DNA of 7,064 nucleotides from Candidatus Treponema faecavium. GTDB lineage: Bacteria; Spirochaetota; Spirochaetia; Treponematales; Treponemataceae. A program made the translations under genes and the position numbers. Shown piece by piece: positions 6,362-7,064 of the stretch. Under the pieces are notes generated by a model. That model saw only the letters and a program-made list of their open reading frames with translations. It ran no database searches and had not been told where the DNA came from. The stretch is from positions 1 through 7,064 of the forward strand of contig DXHG01000020.1 in assembly GCA_019113455.1 (NCBI GenBank), written 5' to 3'. The stretch's first letter is position 1. Every line of letters starts with the position of its first letter.

Positions 6362-7064
6362 ACAGTTCCCACCTTACGATACATTCTTTCGATACTGCCC
6401 ATCTGTTCATCAAGATGATTTTCAACTTCTTTTATCAGTTCAAGTTTGTCATTCGGAACGCTCGTCTTAACACGGATGATTTCCTCACGGACAGGCAGCG
6501 CCGTAATCTGCGGAAGCGGAGCGCCAAGCTTTATCACCGCCAAAGCCCGCTCATAAAAGAGCATTATCAGCTGCAATATCTGTATCTGTTTTTCCGGCAC
6601 AGAGTATACGTCAACTTCATCAAACGCATTCTGCTGCAAAAAGCCATTCTTAATCATCTCTGCCGCGACAAGGATCAGTCGTTCCGAATCCGGCAGCGCG
6701 TCAGGTCCGATAAGCCGGACAATCTGCTCAAGGCGCTGCTCCCGCTTGAGCAAATCAAGCGCTTCAAGACGCACTTCCGCCCAGCGCGGGTCAAGTTTGT
6801 CCCACCAGCCGCGGACTTCGTCGGCATATTCGGAATAGGACTCAATCCAGCCGATTGCCGGATAATGGCGCGCGTTTGCCAAATCGCGGTCAAGCGCCCA
6901 AAAGCAGCGGATAAACCGCTTCGTATGCTGCGTAACAGGTTCGGAAAAATCTCCTCCCGGCGGAGAGACAGCCCCGATAACAGAAACAGAGCCCTCTTTG
7001 CCGCACAGCGATGTTACGCGGCCGGCGCGCTCATAAAACTCCGCGAGCCGTGTCGGCAGATACG
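6358..7064 (-). CDS. atpA: V-type ATPase subunit A (catalytic), 3' part only
   Basis: The frame is open from the right edge to TGA at 6358, giving about 235 C-terminal residues of a protein normally near 590. The first visible residues read YLPTRLAEFYERAGRV, then GSVSVIGAVSPPGGDFSEPV, a diagnostic stretch of A subunits that distinguishes them from B. These are followed by FWALDRDLANARHYPAIGW and the helical C-terminal domain. The Walker A P-loop and the catalytic Glu lie beyond the window and cannot be judged. An internal TTG near 6882 is not a real start because the conserved sequence continues upstream of it. The stop overlaps the B start by 4 nt (ATGA). The PAIGWIESYS segment has Gly where the usual ATPase alpha/beta signature has Asn, Asp or His. 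The protein hydrolyses or makes ATP coupled to H+ or Na+ flow. Confidence 0.96.
   Translation of the reverse strand, partial: YLPTRLAEFYERAGRVTSLCGKEGSVSVIGAVSPPGGDFSEPVTQHTKRFIRCFWALDRDLANARHYPAIGWIESYSEYADEVRGWWDKLDPRWAEVRLEALDLLKREQRLEQIVRLIGPDALPDSERLILVAAEMIKNGFLQQNAFDEVDVYSVPEKQIQILQLIMLFYERALAVIKLGAPLPQITALPVREEIIRVKTSVPNDKLELIKEVENHLDEQMGSIERMYRKVGTV

Noticed and set aside
5888..6418. 176-residue plus-strand open frame opposite atpB
   Set aside because: It is antisense to a highly conserved subunit gene and shows no domain of its own; this is codon-bias shadow.
1..7064. CRISPR array, transposon, tRNA, prophage or toxin-antitoxin pair
   Set aside because: No spaced direct repeats, transposase motifs, tRNA-like cloverleaf, phage genes or small toxin/antitoxin pair were seen on either strand.

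Overview
The window looks like a chromosomal core region of a spirochaete, most likely Treponema or a close relative. The basis is an archaeal/vacuolar-type (V-type) ATPase operon, a moderate GC content and a map-htrA pair. From memory, a similar htrA/map adjacency and V-ATPase operons exist in Treponema pallidum, but no database could be consulted, so the genus is an inference. All seven complete genes and the one partial gene lie on the minus strand. There are no RNA genes, mobile elements or CRISPR arrays.

Reading in the direction of transcription (high to low coordinates), the window opens inside the catalytic A subunit of a V-type ATPase (3' part only). Subunit B follows with a 4-nt ATGA overlap, then subunit D after 11 nt. 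A universal-stress-protein (UspA) family gene begins on the last base of the D stop codon. Eight nt later comes a small flavodoxin-fold-like protein of unknown function. After 36 nt there is a J-domain protein with a helical/TPR-like tail, which overlaps the methionine aminopeptidase gene (map) by 44 nt. A strong intrinsic terminator at 1788-1822 closes this probable seven-gene unit. The membrane subunits I and K do not follow D, so they must lie upstream of A or elsewhere.

A roughly 150-bp spacer then leads to htrA, a periplasmic or lipid-anchored serine protease with an intact His-Asp-Ser triad and two PDZ domains. It has its own Shine-Dalgarno sequence and a bidirectional terminator at 118-153. 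The left edge (1-117) is non-coding and holds two further inverted repeats.

The proteins cover ion-motive energy coupling (ATPase), stress or small-molecule sensing (UspA-like), protein folding (J-domain), N-terminal Met removal (MAP) and envelope protein quality control (HtrA). I see no clearly new defence or mobile system. The points most worth checking are the UspA-like and flavodoxin-like genes translationally tied to the ATPase operon, the loss of the UspA nucleotide-binding motif, and an SD-less J-domain gene preceded by mutually exclusive hairpins and a T6 run.
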